The position numbers were made by a program, and so were the translations under genes. A stretch of 64,000 nt of DNA, from NCBI GenBank assembly GCA_036345935.2, contig JADWOT020000009.1, positions 2,871,381 through 2,935,380 on the forward strand. Direction: 5' to 3'. The notes under the pieces were generated by a model, which searched no databases, was not told the DNA's origin, and worked only from the letters and a program-made list of their open reading frames with translations. Numbering within the stretch: the stretch's first letter is position 1; each line of letters opens with the position of its first letter. This DNA comes from Taenia hydatigena (Eukaryota; Platyhelminthes; Cestoda; Cyclophyllidea; Taeniidae). Below are positions 60,031-64,000 of the stretch, piece by piece.

Positions 60031-60896
60031 AGCTACACAAGCTCTTTATGGCATGCTTGATTCTTCTAGATACTGCTGCGGTTAGTTGCGTGGGCGGTGT
60101 TGGCGCATGCGCTGCCAGCGTCAGATCGGACAGTCACTTGCCACAGGTCTGAGAGCTTTATTGCGTTGGCAAGACATCAGTGCTTTTTGCCATCTTTCTC
60201 GGTCCGACTTTCATACCTTCGATTGTGTAACATGATAAGCGGATTCAGGCAAGAAAGTAAAGCACTTACGTATGAGGAATTGGGGTCGATGCAAGTTTTT
60301 AGCGCTGGGTCTTTCTGTGGATTTTAAGGCAAAAACGATGGATTCGCTGGCGAGAAGCTAGGTGCTTGGGCAAGGATTTGATAATTATGCTGATGGGCAG
60401 GTTCCGCAGTTCGTGGTAGCGCACACACACAAGTTATTTTTTTGGTTTTTTTGGTAGAGTAAAAGAAATACCCACCGGCATACGGGAAGGCTTGCTAGAT
60501 TACTATAAACACCACTCGCGCAGAATAACTCAAATACGTCTTAAAGGCGAAAGATTTGTGCTTTGCATCTGGAATAGTCCATTGTCTTGGGGACGTGTTT
60601 TAAAGGCATTAGTGTCTAGCAAGAGATACAGATTGTTAATATTTCTTGTAGTAATCACGAAAGTTAACGGTAGCATTATGGGTCAAGGAGTTCGAAAAGG
60701 AATGATGGAATGCATTTATGAGCGTATTCAAAAGCCTGCTGCATAGCATAGTTTGCGAAAAAATTGGCTGCCGCCAATGTTTGAGATAATACTTTACAGG
60801 TAATAAAAACAAATTTTATTTTTATATGTTAATATCTTTTGTTTTATTTTATACCAGGAATATGATTTTCAAGGTTGATTTGATCACTTTTCAAAA
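60031..60896. other. Intergenic, NUDCD3 to beta-spectrin
   Basis: This is about 870 bp between two plus-strand genes. Near its end, TTTTATTTTATACCAG/GAATATG looks like an unpaired splice acceptor (60857), so it probably holds the spectrin 5' UTR and either a cis intron or a trans-splice site. No repeat was seen. Confidence 0.45.
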
Positions 60897-63800
60897 ATGG
60901 CGACATCAGCTTACTTGGATAGCATCAGGTAAATTGAACCAAAATATTTACCCCGATTTCTTGCTTTGGCGTAAGCCTAGCAGTTAAAACTTAGTTTAAG
61001 CACCAATAATTTGTTTCAAGAAGTGAAAAAAATTGCGTGATCCAAGCCTTCCTGGTTAAAAATACTATTCTTACACGTAACTCATTTTAAATCGAATCAA
61101 GCAAAGTGGCGGCATTCGCTATTTGCTATAAACTAAGAAGCATAAAAAGCGTTCGTTAAGTTTTTTTAAAAACGACGTAAAATAAAACTGTCTATTTTAG
61201 GTTTGTCATTACCATGCATGCATTTTCAATGAAATAATTTACCCCACCAAGAGTTGCTTCACTCACTTTGCTTGTTTTTGTAAAGAAACATGGTTGTATT
61301 TTGATTCTAGCAATGTTTTAATTTTTAAAGTGTTTGCTCAGGATGATTTCTGGCAGTTGTGTTAACTTACACAATGGTTTTTCAAACTCTTAAATGGTTT
61401 GTTAAGAAAATTTGCCTAAATAATATATCAAATGGTTAATTTTTGTTGCTGCAGCTCAAGAATTTGGTTTTTTTGATTGGATTTTTTGGGTTTACTAATT
61501 AGTGGTCTTAATAACGCGTCAAAATTTTGCGAATTCAGCAAATCGTTTTGGAGTTAATGTTGAACATTTCGTAATTTTAGGCATGGCGTTGAATCAGTAC
61601 GCTATGAACAAAATACCATCAACCGTCTTCATGCCGATGCTGCTCGAGTGCAAAAAAAGGCCTTTACAAAGTGGATTAATTTTTACCTTAAACCAGTATG
61701 CAGTCCCTTTTTGTATTTTACGGCCTATTTTAGAGCAATATGGAAGTAACGGATCTCTATACTGACCTTAGCGACGGAAAGCGCCTCATGAAATTGCTTG
61801 AGGTCATTTCTAAAGCCAGTTTCGGTAAACCTAACAAGGGTGTTCTGCGTGTACAGAAAATAGAAAATGTTGGCAGAGCTCTCGAGTTTATCAAAACAAA
61901 AGTAATCTTAAGTTGTTACATCAGAGCACTACTGATAATTTTTAATGTTATATCGTTTTTATGCCCCCTAAATCTGCCCTTGGGATCTCTTTTTTTAATT
62001 TTATTGCCAAATGTCATTCCTAAAGATTTCTTCTTCTGTGAGATCTAAGGAAACTGTAGGCGAATAGCAACCTTCTTTTAGGTGCACCTGGAAAACATAG
62101 GTGCGGAGGATATTGTTGATGGTAACACTACTCTCATTCTCGGTTTGATTTGGACTATTATCTTGCGCTTCCAAATTGAAGAGGCCATGCTTGAGATTGT
62201 AAGTTTTCATCTTGATTCAAATAATAAGAGCTAATCTAGCTTTATGTGCTAGTCTCTTATTTGTTCTTATTTGCTCTACAGGAATGTGCTAGTGTTTTGC
62301 CTTAATAAGACACCACAATTAATTTTGTTAAAGTGCGATTTTTTAATCGAATGATGGGATTAGTCTAGTTTTTCTCTATAAATTGTGGTTCTGAACTTTG
62401 TTGGCTGTATCAGTAGCGCCAAGCCATCCTTACGCTTTGGACTATAATATTAAAAAAGCTTTATTTTGTATTAAAAGAAAGTCAATTGTTTAAAGATCTT
62501 TACAATGAATTTAATCGTACGGTCTTACAAATTTCACGCCTTCCAATGCATGGCTCAACCTTTTCCTAATGAGCCCGAACTTTGGAATAATTTTCACATC
62601 TCCGCTCATAGAGCAAAAAGTGAGTAAAAATATACAAACCTTCTCAAAAATTGTCAATTTTTTGGGTCACACAGACTCATGGACTAGATGAGGCACTGCG
62701 GCCGGACAAGTGGACTTACACATAGGCTCATAATCACACACGCACACACACTCATTCTATTCCTACGCTTCTTTAAGGAACCACAACTGAACGGCTCCCA
62801 GCGTTCGGCTAAGGAAGCACTATTGTTGTGGTGTCAGAACAAAACTCGGGGCTATGCAAATGTAGACGTAAAAGATTTTACCACCTCTTGGCGCGATGGA
62901 CTGGCCTTCGGAGCCCTACTCCACAGCCACGAACCTGAAGCAATCGACATGTCAAAGATGCGACCTGATAAGCCTATTGAGAATCTCACTATCGCATTCA
63001 AGGCAGCTGAGCAATGCTTTGAAGTCCCGCAAATGCTTGATCCACAGGGTATGTCTAACGCACTACAATAGAGTGATGTGTTACGCCAGAGTCCTCCTTA
63101 AGGCTGTTGTAAGGTGACCTAATGCTAGTGGAACTAATTTTTAGGCAGCGGTCACAGATCATAATTACAAAAAAAATTGGCTGTAAAATTTGACAGTGAA
63201 CCAGGAGCCTCATATTTGTGTCTCCTTTGGGAAGTCAAGTAAAATTTCCACTTTGCTATGGATTTTATAAACTGCCGGATTGGTCGCTTTGCGTTTGATA
63301 GCTTGTAGGGCTATTCCGAGTCTCATAGCATGAATAGATGCACTTGCATCGCAAGATTTTGAATTGAACTGCATAAAAGACTCTTAGCACACACTGGACT
63401 GTATTTTGATATCTTTGTTTTGCTCTCTAGTGCCCACTTGTGGTTTTGAAATCTCGTGACGCCCGTGCAAGAGAAAGTAGAACAATGTGAATATGTTCTC
63501 TGGCATAAGTGATTCAAACTCGATTAACTAGATTCGGTTGAGAGAAAATGCTTGATCTAAACAGTAGTGTGACAAAGACTGTTTGAGTAACTCATTTAAA
63601 AAGGTCGTGATCGTTTACAAGCAGGGATGCTTCATTTTTAAGGAGACTACAGAGTAAGCCTAGTAGCACACTCTTAAAACAATCAACTTAGGCACATCAA
63701 AACACAGGCGTCAAACACAATTAATTGTCTTTACTTCCAATGTTTGAAGCGCAAGTTTTTGTCACCATAAGTCTGTCACCACCATAACATAGTTTTATAT

Positions 63801-64000
63801 TTTTTTGGCATCATTTAGCATGTCAAATGCATGAGTACACCGCACCCTTGAGCAAGAACCCAGCCTGAGAACTGTTGTGGTGTGATTCTTTAGCTTAATG
63901 AAAGAGGTTGATTTCATTGACTGATTTGCATAAGCATTCGTACTTTAAAGCTTACATTGAAGTCTCAGTCTTAGCCAGGGTGGAGGTGGACTTCAGCCAT
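60897..64000 (+). CDS. Beta-spectrin, N-terminal actin-binding region (partial)
   Basis: Exons are 60897-60928, 61581-61695, 61734-61901, 62082-62198 and 62778-63048. The next exon would start in phase 1 and was not found before the window end. The start [13 protein letters not shown] has a strong context (AAAATGG). CH1 (about residues 33-140) has [67 protein letters not shown] and [19 protein letters not shown]2 begins [40 protein letters not shown] and LLDPQ-type sequence MLDPQG. Beta-spectrins cross-link actin to the membrane skeleton. GAEDIVDGN and the LRVQKIENV block are nearer to beta-heavy spectrin (fly karst, human SPTBN5) than to conventional beta, but this part alone cannot settle it. 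An out-of-frame ATG at 60862 would make a short upstream frame that overlaps the start. Confidence 0.9.
63049..64000 (+). other. Beta-spectrin intron, window end
   Basis: This 950-bp AT-rich sequence follows the GTATGTC donor. I find no exon that continues CH2 in phase 1, and no repeat. Confidence 0.5.

Noticed and set aside
1..64000. CRISPR arrays, bacterial operons, rRNA and tRNA genes
   Set aside because: None seen. The sequence is intron-containing eukaryotic DNA. The only tRNA-related sequence is the primer site, which is complementary to a tRNA end and not a tRNA gene.

Overview
The window is nuclear DNA from a multicellular animal. Genes are split by GT-AG introns, exon phases join in frame across them, and there are no operons or ribosome binding sites. 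The proteins are conserved metazoan families. The gene density, mixed tiny and multi-kilobase introns, short LTR elements resembling the TRIM elements known from tapeworms, and divergent forms of conserved genes point to a parasitic flatworm, most likely a cestode. That taxonomic call is an inference and could be tested by searching any of the proteins.

Layout, left to right. (1) 182-7619 (+): the 3' half of VPS8, the CORVET tethering subunit, ending in a RING-H2 finger. (2) 8010-9806 (-): a complete 7-exon soluble inorganic pyrophosphatase, convergent with VPS8. (3) About 10.1-15.5 kb: a retroelement graveyard with solo LTRs of two families, decayed Gypsy integrase and reverse transcriptase pieces, and one well-delimited short non-autonomous LTR element with matching target-site duplications. 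(4) 15752-20577 (+): a YTHDC1-type nuclear m6A reader. (5) 21135-24342 (+): the DNA primase large subunit PRIM2 with all four iron-sulfur cysteines. (6) 25158-30974 (+): a secreted-type membrane protein with several EGF-like domains, one thrombospondin type-1 repeat and a C-terminal membrane span, of unknown identity. (7) 31916-33717 (-): an arginine/serine-rich protein I do not recognise. (8) 35950-55670 (-): a NOVA-family splicing regulator with three KH domains, spread over 20 kb, with a 10.7-kb intron holding a CpG-rich island and another intron holding a decayed copy of the short LTR element. (9) 55.9-57.0 kb: a second LTR cluster that repeats the layout of the one at 10.1-11.0 kb. (10) 57360-59996 (+): NUDCD3, a NudC-type co-chaperone. 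(11) 60897 to beyond the window end (+): the start of a beta-spectrin actin-binding domain (CH1 and most of CH2), closest in motifs to the beta-heavy type.

The genes do not form a pathway; they are housekeeping and regulatory genes that happen to be neighbours. YTHDC1, NOVA and the RS-rich protein would all act in nuclear RNA processing. The most interesting material is the repeat biology. One short LTR element (14629-15451) has LTRs, a tRNA-Leu-like primer site, a polypurine tract and 5-bp target duplications. At least eight related LTR copies lie elsewhere in the window, including a clean solo LTR with its own target duplication. Splice sites were read by eye and joined by phase; no alignment or transcript data were available.
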